This document shows, piece after piece, positions 37,628 to 46,060 of a stretch of DNA of 56,638 nucleotides. The notes under the pieces are model-generated. The model did not search any database, was not told the DNA's origin, and saw only the letters and a program-made list of their open reading frames with translations. How positions within the stretch are numbered: position 1 is the first letter of the stretch; every line of letters begins with the position of its first letter. The position numbers and the translations under genes are program-made. Source of the stretch: Oscillospiraceae bacterium (GTDB taxonomy: Bacteria > Bacillota > Clostridia > Oscillospirales > Oscillospiraceae); the NCBI GenBank assembly GCA_017621795.1, contig JAGASJ010000016.1:1-56638 (forward strand), written 5' to 3'.

Positions 37628-37716
37628 TCTCTCCCTCCGTCTTCGCCTGCGGCGAATCCACCTCCCTCGTCAGAGGGAGGCTATATGCGGGCGGATGATA
37701 TCCGCCCCTACGGGTT
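37628..37716. repeat. Dispersed repeat, copy 1 (CTCCCTCCGTC ... CCGCCCCTACG)
   Basis: About 88 bp, near-identical to 39823-39908. It contains TTCGCCtgcGGCGAA, CCTCCCTCgtcaGAGGGAGG and GGGCGGATgATATCCGCCC followed by CTACG. The rest of 37582-37839 has no gene. Confidence 0.85.
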
Positions 37717-37839
37717 CTGACGTAGGTTTTCATATTACATACAGATCAAACTGTAAAAAATCGCACGCTTTGGATCATTAGAAAATAAAACCTCAACGGG
37801 CCGATGTGCTCAATTGGCTCCTACGGGTTTTTATGCAAA

Positions 37840-37873
37840 AAACATCCCTTACGGAAAACCGTAAGGGATGTTT
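37840..37873 (-). terminator. Terminator of the secreted repeat protein gene
   Basis: A 15-bp stem AAACATCCCTTACGG / CCGTAAGGGATGTTT with loop AAAA, then TTTT on the minus strand, directly past the stop at 37882. Confidence 0.9.
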
Positions 37874-37881
37874 AAGAAAGA

Positions 37882-39441
37882 TTAACCTAAAACAGCAGTA
37901 AAGTAAGCATTTGCTGCATCGCCGTACTTCATAATGGATTCACACAGGTCAACATAACTGCCAGCAGAAACCAACTTGGTACATGCGCCTTCAACAGAGA
38001 CAGAGTATGCGGTTGTGTTCATAACAGCACCGTCCTTCAGGAGCTCAACAGTCACCGGAACTCTGACATCCTTTGCGATGATGCCAGCATACAATGTTAC
38101 CCATCTGCCGGATACACTGAAGGATTCAGAAGTGTAAACAGTGTCGCCCACCTTTACAGAATAGGTGGTAGCATCAGCGCCGCTGGGCAGATAGAACTGC
38201 AAGGAAAGCTGGATCTTGTCAGCAAGTCTCAGGTTGACATTACGAAGTGTGTTGGTGCCGGAGGAGCTTGTAGTCAAAGAAGCATTGATGGTGGGAGTAA
38301 CCTGGGTGGCCATTGCCAAATAATCGGCGCTCACGCCATTGGTTACAGGATTATCAGCATTGATGTTCAGAGCATACTGAGTCTGCTCTGCATACATCAG
38401 CATATCTGCCAACAGAACACAACGCAGATTTGCAACTGTGTCGGTGTCTTTATTAGCATAGGATGCATCAAACAGATTCAAGAGCAAGGACTTGGCTGCC
38501 CAGTTGGAATAATCGTAATCACCAGTGTGTTCGCCAACGTACTCTACGCCGTCCTTGATGCCGTGAACAGTAATATTTCTGATAGTGGCCAACTCAGCAG
38601 GATTCAGATTGTAATAGAAGGTCCAGTAAGGAGCCATATCAGTTTCATCCAAAACATCAACAACAATGTTACCATTATAGTCTACGTAAGCAACTTCCAG
38701 CCAAGCTCTCTCAAACTTATACTTGGCATTGGTTGCATTTGCATTGATTCTGTAGTTGATTCTCAAGGAAGCCTGAATGCTATCAGCAAGTCTAAAGGTC
38801 TGGCTATCCATATACAGGTACTCGTTGTAAGCCAAATACTTTGCCTCGAAGCTGTGGGCGCCGTTGGCGTTGGAAGCTACGATGGTGTAGGTGGTGCCGG
38901 TGACAACAGCAAAGGTGTTGTAGCAAGCAGCGCCATCAACAGTGAAGGTGGTGCCATCAGCAGCGGACAGCTTTACGCGGCCGTCAGCAGTAGCAGTGTA
39001 AGTATAGGTAACCTCAGCGCCTTCGTTGGCGTTGGTGCCGATTACCAGCTCAATAGCAGAGGAAGCTACTTCGAAAGCTGCAGTGAAGGAGTGAGCCAGT
39101 GCTACGTTGGTAGCAACAATGATGTACTTGGTGCCGGCAGTAACAGCAACAGCCTCGGTATAAGCAACACCGTCAACAGTGAAGGTGGTGCCGTCTTCAG
39201 CGGTCAGGGTCAGGGTGCCGTCTTCAGCGGGGGTATATGCGTAGTAGGTGTCGGCCAGGCCAGCATCAGCATTGGTGCCGATGACCAGGTCGATGGCGTT
39301 GCCGGCGTGAGCGCCGTAGTCGCGGTCCATACCGGACTCGTAGTCGCTTGCAGCTGCGGAGGTCTTGGGCAACCAGGCGGCTACCATCAGTGCGCACAGC
39401 AGGACTGCAATGATTTTGGTGAGCATGCTATTGCGTTTCAT
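37882..39441 (-). CDS. Secreted surface protein with tandem repeats
   Basis: The product has 519 residues. The signal peptide covers about 1-31 (hydrophobic IIAVLLCALMVAAW, then TSAAA). Two tandem beta-rich repeats of about 75 residues follow (about 49-126 and 129-202), each with LVIGTNA and the shared DGTTFTVDG. The rest is two copies of a module also found in the 32488-35472 nuclease: LADSIQASLRINY... and LADKIQLSLQFYLPS..., the last ending IMKYGDAANAYF. No sortase motif or membrane anchor is seen at the C-terminus, so it is probably released or wall-bound non-covalently. It has a consensus promoter and terminator and is likely abundant. Function unknown. Confidence 0.78.
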   Translation of the reverse strand: MKRNSMLTKIIAVLLCALMVAAWLPKTSAAASDYESGMDRDYGAHAGNAIDLVIGTNADAGLADTYYAYTPAEDGTLTLTAEDGTTFTVDGVAYTEAVAVTAGTKYIIVATNVALAHSFTAAFEVASSAIELVIGTNANEGAEVTYTYTATADGRVKLSAADGTTFTVDGAACYNTFAVVTGTTYTIVASNANGAHSFEAKYLAYNEYLYMDSQTFRLADSIQASLRINYRINANATNAKYKFERAWLEVAYVDYNGNIVVDVLDETDMAPYWTFYYNLNPAELATIRNITVHGIKDGVEYVGEHTGDYDYSNWAAKSLLLNLFDASYANKDTDTVANLRCVLLADMLMYAEQTQYALNINADNPVTNGVSADYLAMATQVTPTINASLTTSSSGTNTLRNVNLRLADKIQLSLQFYLPSGADATTYSVKVGDTVYTSESFSVSGRWVTLYAGIIAKDVRVPVTVELLKDGAVMNTTAYSVSVEGACTKLVSAGSYVDLCESIMKYGDAANAYFTAVLG

Positions 39442-39497
39442 ATAGTTCTCTCCTTACATTTTTTTGGGTTTTCACGGGACGGTAATCCTCAGTTAAC

Positions 39498-39526
39498 ATT
39501 ATAGTCACGGTTTCACATTCTGTCAA
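39498..39526 (-). promoter_or_regulatory. Consensus promoter of the secreted repeat protein
   Basis: Minus strand: perfect TTGACA (39521-39526), 17-bp spacer, perfect TATAAT (39498-39503); leader of about 50 nt with AAGGAGAG before the ATG. Confidence 0.88.
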
Positions 39527-39822
39527 GTAAATTATTCCAAAAAAATTGCGGTTTTTTATTTAATTTTTGACCATTTTATATGTATGGTGCCTTTAAGGGT
39601 CGAAATGCAAATAAAAATATATGTTTTGGCCTATTTTGTGGTTCATAATGGAAGAAATACCATATATTGTATTTCCCGACGGGTCGGGAATTAGTGGAAA
39701 GATGAAAGTGGAAAGCGGAAATTTTAATTGGCAGTTTTGGCGGGAGCGCAAAGGCCCCCTCTGACGAGGGGGCTGGATTTTGTGCAGCAAAAGACTGAGG
39801 GAGAGATCACTGCATTTCTTTT

Positions 39823-39908
39823 TCTCTCCCTCCGTCTTCGCCTAACGGCGAAGACACCTCCCTCGTCAGAGGGAGGCTATATGCGGGCGGATGATATCCG
39901 CCCGTACG
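39823..39908. repeat. Dispersed repeat, copy 2
   Basis: Near-identical to 37628-37716; the first hairpin differs (TTCGCCtaacGGCGAA), the others are the same. A partial third form with GGGACGG/CCGTCCC then GATTTTT at 40209-40263 may act as a terminator. Confidence 0.85.
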
Positions 39909-39921
39909 AGTTCTTTCGCGC

Positions 39922-40142
39922 GTTTTCGTTTATCAGAAGCCCGCTGCAATGAGTACACTCGGTAAACCCCTCAGTCATATTGCTTAAAATCAGCAATATG
40001 GCAGCTCGCTGAGGCGGGCCCGGTCGCGGCTCTGACAGTCCGCTGGACTGTCATTCACTACCGCGACTGCGCTTCGCTTACCCCTGCAGGGTAGCCTTTT
40101 TGGAGGACGGATTGCCACGCACCTGCGGTGCTCGCAATGACA
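39922..40142. repeat. CAGTCATATTGC repeat plus ATTGCCAC unit, copy 2
   Basis: Closely matches 35713-35940, including the left extension (TTTTCGTTTATCAGAAGCCC) and the unit CGGATTGCCAC-core-TCGCAATGACA at 40108-40142. No gene in 39527-40555. Confidence 0.88.
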
Positions 40143-40306
40143 AGGAGAGCTTTATGATGAATTGGCTATAAATCAATCCCTCCGGCAAAAATCATAGGTT
40201 TTTGCCACCTCCCTTTACACAAGGGAGGCTATATGCGGGACGGGTTGTCCGTCCCGATTTTTAAAGTTTTTTAAATGTATATTGGCGTTGCCGACGATTT
40301 ATAATA

Positions 40307-40335
40307 TTGCGTTTTAAGGGGCAAGATGGTATAAT
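40307..40335 (+). promoter_or_regulatory. Probable ygiQ promoter
   Basis: -35 TTGCGT (40307-40312), 17-bp spacer, perfect -10 TATAAT (40330-40335). It would give a 220-nt leader carrying a whole palindromic repeat (40401-40510). Confidence 0.55.
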
Positions 40336-40400
40336 TTGAAGCAAGCATACTTTTTTACTGATTATAACATTATTATATACCGCTACAAAGGAATAACCTC

Positions 40401-40510
40401 TGTAAACCCCTCAGTCAGCTTCGCTGACAGCTCGCTGAGGCGAGCCCGGTCGCGGCTCTGACAGTCCGCTGGACTGTCATTCACTACCGCGACTGCGCTT
40501 CGCTTACCCC
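40401..40510. repeat. CAGTCA repeat, copy 3, with exchanged hairpin
   Basis: Same as copies at 35760 and 39961 except that the ATATTGC hairpin is replaced by the shorter GTCAGCttcGCTGAC, with the flanks CCCCTCA and CAGCTCGCTGAGGCGAGC unchanged. Confidence 0.85.
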
Positions 40511-40555
40511 TACGATGGGAGCCAAGGGGCGCACTTTTACTATAAGGAGAAGAAT

Positions 40556-42427
40556 ATGGAATTTCTACCTATTACCAAACAGGAGATGCTGGATCGGGGC
40601 TGGGTATGCTGTGACTTCGTTTATGTGATCGGTGATGCTTATGTGGATCACCCCTCCTTCGGGCACGCCATCATCAGCCGCATCCTGGAGCACAACGGCT
40701 ACACCGTGGGCATCATCTCTCAGCCGGACTGGAAAAATCCAAAATCCATTGATGTTTTTGGCAGACCCAGATTAGGCTTTTTGGTCAGTGGCGGCAACAT
40801 GGACTCAATGGTGAACCACTACTCCGTCACCAAGCATCGGCGCAAAACAGATGCCTTCACCCCCGGGGGCGTGATGGGCAAGCGCCCGGATTATGCCACC
40901 ACCGTTTACTGTAACTTGATTCGGCAAACCTACAAGGATGTCCCCATTCTCATCGGCGGCATCGAAGCCAGCTTGCGGCGGCTCAGCCACTACGATTACT
41001 GGTCAGAGAGCTTGAAGCGATCCATTCTTTTGGATTCACAAGCCGATATCCTGATGTACGGTATGGGAGAACGGTCCATCGTGGAGCTTGCAGAGGCCCT
41101 GAATGCCGGTATGGATGTAAAGGATATTACATACATTGACGGCACGGTTTACAAAACCGGATGTGTGGACGACAGCATTCCAACCATTACGCTCCCCTCT
41201 TATGAAGAACTTAAAAGCAGTAAGCGGCTTTACGCCGAGAGCTTCCGCACCCAATACTCTAACTGCGACCCCTATACGGCAAAGCGGTTGGTAGAAAAAT
41301 GCGGCAAGGACTACGTGGTGCAAAACCCGCCTCAAAAGCCGCTTTCTACCCAGGAAATGGACGCGGTCTACGACCTGCCCTTCTGCCGCACCTGGCATCC
41401 CAGCTACAAAAAAGCCGGGGGCGTTCCCGCGATCGAGGAAGTGAAGTTCAGCCTTGTGAGCAATCGGGGCTGTTTCGGCGCCTGCTCCTTCTGCGCCCTG
41501 ACCTTCCATCAAGGACGAATCATCCAAACCCGAAGCCACGAATCCATTTTAAAAGAAGCAGAATTGATGGTGAAGGACAAGGACTTTAAGGGCTATATCC
41601 ACGATGTAGGCGGTCCAACTGCCAACTTCCGCCATCCCGCCTGTGAAAAGCAGATGACAAAGGGTGCTTGCGGTGGGCGTCAATGTCTGTATCCCACCCC
41701 TTGCAAAAATATGAAGGCCGACCATTCCGACTATATCGCACTGCTGCGAAAGCTGCGAAAGATCCCCGGCGTAAAGAAGGTTTTTGTTCGCAGCGGTATC
41801 CGCTTTGATTACCTGCTGGCAGACAAAAAGGATACCTTCTTTAAGGAATTGGTGCAATATCACATCTCCGGTCAGCTCAAGGTGGCACCGGAGCACGTCT
41901 CTGATGCAGTGCTGGATCGGATGGGCAAGCCCCGCAATGCGGTTTACAACCGTTTTGTGGATAAATATTACGCGCTCAACAAACAATACGGTATGAATCA
42001 ATTTTTAGTGCCGTATCTGATGTCCAGTCACCCGGGCTCTACCCTGCGGGAAGCTGTGGAGCTGGCTGAGTACATTCGGGATATGGGCTACAATCCGGAA
42101 CAGGTACAGGATTTTTATCCCACGCCCTCTACCCTTTCCACTGTGATGTACTACACCGGACTGGACCCCCGTACAATGGAAAAGGTTTATGTGCCCACCG
42201 ACCCCCACGAAAAGGCAATGCAGCGGGCGCTGATCCAATACCGCAACCCCAAAAATTACTACCTGGTACGGGAAGCACTTCTGAAAGCCCATCGGGAGGA
42301 TCTGATCGGCTCCGGCCCCAAATGCCTTATCCGTGCCATCCCACCCTCCGCACAAAGACGCACCACTCCCCCACCCAGGCTCAAAACTCCGCTTCCCAAA
42401 CGGCTGCTGAGGAAGGGTAAAAAATAA
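40556..42427 (+). CDS. ygiQ: YgiQ-family (UPF0313) radical SAM protein
   Basis: The product has 623 residues. It begins [20 protein letters not shown], typical of YgiQ. An N-terminal region with [20 protein letters not shown] near 64-83 is followed by the radical SAM core with C306, C310 and C313 ([11 protein letters not shown]) and a Lys/Pro-rich tail. The family is conserved in anaerobes, but its reaction is not established. AAGGAGAAG precedes the ATG. A VanZ-like gene follows after 17 bases. Confidence 0.93.
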   Translation: MEFLPITKQEMLDRGWVCCDFVYVIGDAYVDHPSFGHAIISRILEHNGYTVGIISQPDWKNPKSIDVFGRPRLGFLVSGGNMDSMVNHYSVTKHRRKTDAFTPGGVMGKRPDYATTVYCNLIRQTYKDVPILIGGIEASLRRLSHYDYWSESLKRSILLDSQADILMYGMGERSIVELAEALNAGMDVKDITYIDGTVYKTGCVDDSIPTITLPSYEELKSSKRLYAESFRTQYSNCDPYTAKRLVEKCGKDYVVQNPPQKPLSTQEMDAVYDLPFCRTWHPSYKKAGGVPAIEEVKFSLVSNRGCFGACSFCALTFHQGRIIQTRSHESILKEAELMVKDKDFKGYIHDVGGPTANFRHPACEKQMTKGACGGRQCLYPTPCKNMKADHSDYIALLRKLRKIPGVKKVFVRSGIRFDYLLADKKDTFFKELVQYHISGQLKVAPEHVSDAVLDRMGKPRNAVYNRFVDKYYALNKQYGMNQFLVPYLMSSHPGSTLREAVELAEYIRDMGYNPEQVQDFYPTPSTLSTVMYYTGLDPRTMEKVYVPTDPHEKAMQRALIQYRNPKNYYLVREALLKAHREDLIGSGPKCLIRAIPPSAQRRTTPPPRLKTPLPKRLLRKGKK

Positions 42428-42444
42428 GAAGGACAGGTTTTATA

Positions 42445-42909
42445 ATGTCGAAGAAAAAACGGCAATCGTCGGGCTTATGGCGTTTCGTGTTTTTGCTATA
42501 TACCGCAGTGCTGCTTTTCCTGCTGTTTTACAGAGAAAAGGCAGTGCTTGACGGGTCATCCTATACCGAAGCGCTTAAACAAAACTTCATTTGGAAGCCC
42601 TTATACACTATAAAAAATTATATGTATGTGATCCTGTACAACCCCGACTCCCCTTATTACCGTCACTGCCTGGTCAACATCGTGGGAAATGTGGTGATGT
42701 TTATTCCCGTTGGCGTACTCTTTCCGAAAAGCAGCCACAGGGCAAGAAGATTCTTCCGCTATATGGGGTCTTCTCTGTTTTTCGTGCTGCTGGTGGAGAC
42801 CGTTCAGCTTTTCACCCTGCGTGGCGTATTCGACACCGGTGATATTATTCTAAACGGCATCGGCCTTACCCTGGGATTTATTATATACAAGTGCTTCTTT
42901 AGAAAATAA
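42445..42909 (+). CDS. VanZ-like membrane protein
   Basis: The product has 154 residues with about four membrane segments (near 11-27, 75-90, 107-122, 132-149). NIVGNVVMFIPVGVLFP near 73-89, VETVQLFTLRGVFDTGDIIL near 113 and the final GFIIY are the VanZ pattern. VanZ proteins can raise tolerance to glycopeptide or lipoglycopeptide drugs, but most genomic copies have no known role. Shares the ygiQ transcript; AGGA is 11 nt upstream. Confidence 0.88.
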   Translation: MSKKKRQSSGLWRFVFLLYTAVLLFLLFYREKAVLDGSSYTEALKQNFIWKPLYTIKNYMYVILYNPDSPYYRHCLVNIVGNVVMFIPVGVLFPKSSHRARRFFRYMGSSLFFVLLVETVQLFTLRGVFDTGDIILNGIGLTLGFIIYKCFFRK

Positions 42910-42934
42910 GACCCAACAGGCGGAAAACGCCTCC

Positions 42935-43045
42935 GTAACCCCCTCAGTCATATTGCTTAAATTCTGCAATATGACAGCTCACCTGCAGGGAGAGTCTTTG
43001 GGGTGGACGGATTGCCACGGGCGCAAAAGCGCCCTCGCAATGACA
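42935..43045. repeat. Degraded CAGTCATATTGC repeat and ATTGCCAC unit
   Basis: Hairpin TCATATTGC/GCAATATGA retained, the GTCGCGG part lost, then CGGATTGCCAC-core-TCGCAATGACA at 43008-43045 with a different core, GGGCGCaaaaGCGCCC. Confidence 0.8.
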
Positions 43046-43075
43046 GAGCGTCGCCTGCAAGGGGAGCCATATATG

Positions 43076-43107
43076 AAAAATAAGACCCGTTGGGGTCTTA
43101 TTTTTTT
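43076..43107. terminator. Terminator after ygiQ-vanZ
   Basis: AAAAATAAGACCC / GGGTCTTATTTTT with a 4-nt loop and a seven-T run. Confidence 0.88.
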
Positions 43108-43151
43108 ATATGCGTCATAGAATGTTCCATACTGATATTTGAGGTGGTACT

Positions 43152-43763
43152 ATGGAACAAAACAACATCCTCCTGCGGGGCACCTTGCAGGAGCTTCCCA
43201 AATTCTCTCACGAAAACCACGGCAGACGTTTTTACAAATTCTTTTTAGAAGTGCCCCGTCTGTCCGGCGCCGTGGATATTCTCCCCATTATCGCACAGGA
43301 ACACACCGTTTTCCGCATTGACCCTACCGCCGGCAGTATGCTCACTGTCAGCGGACAGATCCGTTCCCACAACATCCGCCAGGACAGCACACGACATTTA
43401 CTGATTTTCGTATTTGCCACGGACATTGTGGCCGAGGACGGCGAACCCGTCAATGAGGCACACATCGAAGGCCCGATCTGCCGCGCTCCTACATACAGGC
43501 GCACCCCCTTGGGACGGGAGATCTGCGACGTGATGCTCTGTGTCCCCCGTGCCTTTCATCGGGCAGACTATATCCCCTGTATTTTATGGGGACGCACCGC
43601 CTTCGAGGTTTCTGACTGCCCTGTACGGCAGGTGTTGTCTATTTCCGGCAGACTGCAAAGCCGTACTTATAATAAGGTGACGGAAAGCGGCACCGAGGAA
43701 CGCACCGCATACGAGCTTTCCGCCTTAACCGCGGATATTTTGGACGATTCAAGCGGGATATGA
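43152..43763 (+). CDS. Double-OB single-stranded DNA-binding-like protein
   Basis: The product has 203 residues and looks like two SSB-type OB folds in tandem: first about 1-98 (ILLRGTLQELPKFSHENHGR, then LTVSGQIRSHN), second about 104-195 (AHIEGPICRAPTYRRTPLGR, then VPRAFHRADYIPCILWGRTA). The second half matches the SSB core pattern. It lacks the acidic DDIPF-type tail of housekeeping SSB, so it is probably a specialised second SSB as found in many Clostridia. GAGGTGG precedes the ATG. Confidence 0.8.
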   Translation: MEQNNILLRGTLQELPKFSHENHGRRFYKFFLEVPRLSGAVDILPIIAQEHTVFRIDPTAGSMLTVSGQIRSHNIRQDSTRHLLIFVFATDIVAEDGEPVNEAHIEGPICRAPTYRRTPLGREICDVMLCVPRAFHRADYIPCILWGRTAFEVSDCPVRQVLSISGRLQSRTYNKVTESGTEERTAYELSALTADILDDSSGI

Positions 43764-43935
43764 CGAAAAGCGTGCTCTTCGTCATATCCAACGCCACGCA
43801 GATATTCTGCGGCTAAAGGAGGACGGCTCTCGCCGCCCTTATTCCATCATATCCAAAAGCCTTTTTCTTGTGCAGACATTTTCTCTTTCCAAATCCCTTT
43901 TTCTGTGATAATATGGCACAAAAGGAGGGCTTCGT

Positions 43936-44565
43936 ATGGAAGAAAAGGTTTTAGAAATTATTGAACGACTGAAGGCACTGTATCCGGATGCGCTGTGTGC
44001 TTTGCATTACCAAAAGGATTATGAGCTGATGATCGCTGTGCGGCTCTCTGCCCAATGCACCGATGCGCGGGTAAATTTGGTGACACCTGCATTGTTTGAA
44101 AACTACCCCTCTTTGCAAGCCTTTGCAGATGCGGATATTGCCGATATCGAAAGGTATATCCACTCCTGCGGGTTCTACCGGCAAAAGGCAAAGGATATTG
44201 TGGGCGCATGCAAAATGCTGCTTGACGAGTATGGTGGAAAGGTGCCCGACAGTATGGAAGCACTGTTGAAGCTCCCCGGTGTCGGCCGCAAAACGGCCAA
44301 TTTGCTGCTGGGTGATTTGTATAGTGTCCCTTCCAGCGTGGTTTGTGACACCCACTGCATCCGCATTTGCGGACGGCTTGGTCTTTCTCAAGGGAAAGAG
44401 CCGGAAAAGGTGGAAATGCAGCTCCGCAAAATTCTGCCGCCGGAAGAAAGCAGTGATTTCTGTCACCGTATCGTCCTTTTCGGTCGGGATATCTGCACCG
44501 CCCGAAGCCCAAAATGTGATGCCTGTCCCCTGTCCTATTTATGTAAGCAGCGGGGGAATCCGTAA
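43936..44565 (+). CDS. nth: Endonuclease III
   Basis: Base-excision repair glycosylase/AP lyase for oxidised pyrimidines. The product has 209 residues. The helix-hairpin-helix LPGVGRKTA (113-121) carries the catalytic Lys119, the catalytic Asp138 is in VCDTHCIR, and the 4Fe-4S ligands are C187, C194, C197 and C203 in the usual C-X6-C-X2-C-X5-C spacing. AAAGGAGGG precedes the ATG. Confidence 0.97.
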   Translation: MEEKVLEIIERLKALYPDALCALHYQKDYELMIAVRLSAQCTDARVNLVTPALFENYPSLQAFADADIADIERYIHSCGFYRQKAKDIVGACKMLLDEYGGKVPDSMEALLKLPGVGRKTANLLLGDLYSVPSSVVCDTHCIRICGRLGLSQGKEPEKVEMQLRKILPPEESSDFCHRIVLFGRDICTARSPKCDACPLSYLCKQRGNP

Positions 44566-44571
44566 TATCTG

Positions 44572-44610
44572 CCCCCTTGTCTGCATAGGCTGTGGACAAG
44601 GGGGTGTTTT
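44572..44610 (+). terminator. nth terminator overlapping the flippase ribosome binding site
   Basis: CCCCCTTGTC (44572-44581) pairs with GACAAGGGGG (44595-44604), followed by TGTTTTT. The 3' arm AAGGGGGTG is also the only Shine-Dalgarno-like site for the next gene, so folding would both end transcription and hide that site. Confidence 0.8.
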
Positions 44611-44611
44611 T

Positions 44612-46060
44612 ATAAAAAAGACACCGATTCTTTACAACGCGCTACTGCTCACTGCCGTAAATCTAATACTTCGCTTCGTCTCCACATCCTTTCAGGTTTT
44701 TATCTCCGGACGGCTGGGTGCCGCCGGGGTTGGGTTATTGCAGTTGGTGCTTTCTGTGGGCTCAATGGCTATGACAGCCGCCTCCGCGGGCATTCGCACC
44801 GCCAGTATGTATTTAACCGCCGCCGAGCTGGGCCGCGGGCGAAGAGAGCACATCCACTATGTTCTGCGCGCCTGCTTTGCATACAGCATTTTATGCAGCG
44901 GTGCGATCGCCGCCCTCATTTGGCCATGCGCACCCTTTATCGCGCGGGTATGGATCGGTACCCCTGCCGCCGCGTCCGCAATTCGGCTTTACTGCTGTTT
45001 TTTGCCCATCAGCTGTTTGTGCGGTGTGATGACGGGCTATTTTACCGCCGCGGGGAAAATCGGCACACTGGCCATTGTGGAGGTTATAGAACAGCTTTTC
45101 GTGATGGGCACTACCGCCGTGCTGCTGCTTTACCGAACGGGAACCGATTCGGTAAAGGCGTGTCAAAGCGTCATTTTCGGCAGCGGCATCGGCGCCTGCG
45201 TCACCCTGCTGAGCTTATCTTTTTTACATTCTTTGGAGCATTTCCCCAAGCAAAAGCCTTTTTATGTCAAAAAAAGACTTCTGCACACCGCTGTGCCCCT
45301 GGCGCTTGCAGACGATGTGAAGGTGGGCATCAATACCACTGAGAATTTGATGGTCCCCAAACGGCTGGCTCTTTACACCTACTGTGCCGACCCCTTGGCG
45401 CTTTTCGGTGTGGTTTGCGGTATGGTCTTTCCCGTTTTAATGTTCCCCGCCTGCATCGTCTACAGCCTTGCCGACCTGATCATCCCGGAAATGGCACGGT
45501 GCAACGCCGCAGAGCTTCCAAAACGTATCAGCAGGCTCTCAAGAAAAAGCATCTGTGCAGTTTTAATATACGGCTGTTTCTTTGGTGGACTGCTCTTTCT
45601 GTGCGCTGAGGATCTGTGTATGCGCTTATACGGCAACGAAGATGCCGGCTATTATTTGCGACTTTACGCCTTGCTCGCGCCTATGCTGTACTGCGACAGC
45701 ATCATCGACGCCATCAACAAAGGCTTGGGACAGCAGAAAATCTCTGTGCGCTATAACATCCTGACCGCTTTTTTGGATGTGCTGTTTTTATATCTGCTTT
45801 TGCCTCGATACGGTATGAAGGGATACTTTTTCAGCTTCCTTCTGACCCATTTGTTAAATTTTATTTTAAGTGCTCGTCTGCTTTTTAAGGTCGCAAGACC
45901 CCGTATCCCTTCCCTTTTCCCAATAAAAATACTGACAGCAAGCGCTGTCAGTATCTGTTTGGGATTATTGGTTTCGGGCGCTTGGGGACGCAGTGCCGTT
46001 TTCGCCCTTTCGTATTGCGCGATCCTTACCTTATCCGGGGTCAGAAGGGGTGCTTTATAA
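44612..46060 (+). CDS. SpoVB/MurJ-like polysaccharide flippase, start codon ATA
   Basis: The product has 482 residues and about 12-14 membrane segments, of the MOP/MATE-like polysaccharide exporter family. NLILRFVSTSFQVFISGRLG and AAGVGLLQLVLSVGSMAMTA near the N-terminus match SpoVB-type proteins, which help spore cortex or wall synthesis. No ATG, GTG or TTG lies at the expected place. ATA at 44612, five bases after AAGGGGGTG, reads (M)KKTPILYNALLLTAVNLILR, just what an ATG there would give. The frame is open upstream into nth, but that part is nth read in another frame. Its last six bases overlap the convergent pepD. Confidence 0.8.
   Translation: MKKTPILYNALLLTAVNLILRFVSTSFQVFISGRLGAAGVGLLQLVLSVGSMAMTAASAGIRTASMYLTAAELGRGRREHIHYVLRACFAYSILCSGAIAALIWPCAPFIARVWIGTPAAASAIRLYCCFLPISCLCGVMTGYFTAAGKIGTLAIVEVIEQLFVMGTTAVLLLYRTGTDSVKACQSVIFGSGIGACVTLLSLSFLHSLEHFPKQKPFYVKKRLLHTAVPLALADDVKVGINTTENLMVPKRLALYTYCADPLALFGVVCGMVFPVLMFPACIVYSLADLIIPEMARCNAAELPKRISRLSRKSICAVLIYGCFFGGLLFLCAEDLCMRLYGNEDAGYYLRLYALLAPMLYCDSIIDAINKGLGQQKISVRYNILTAFLDVLFLYLLLPRYGMKGYFFSFLLTHLLNFILSARLLFKVARPRIPSLFPIKILTASAVSICLGLLVSGAWGRSAVFALSYCAILTLSGVRRGAL

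Noticed and set aside
38527..39504. A 325-codon plus-strand frame within the secreted repeat protein
   Set aside because: Gly/Ser/Val-rich shadow of the repeats on the other strand. The minus-strand frame has a signal peptide, consensus promoter and terminator.
44279..44611. A longer flippase starting inside nth
   Set aside because: The extra 111 residues are nth read in another frame, Cys- and Arg-rich with no membrane start; the family begins at about 44612.
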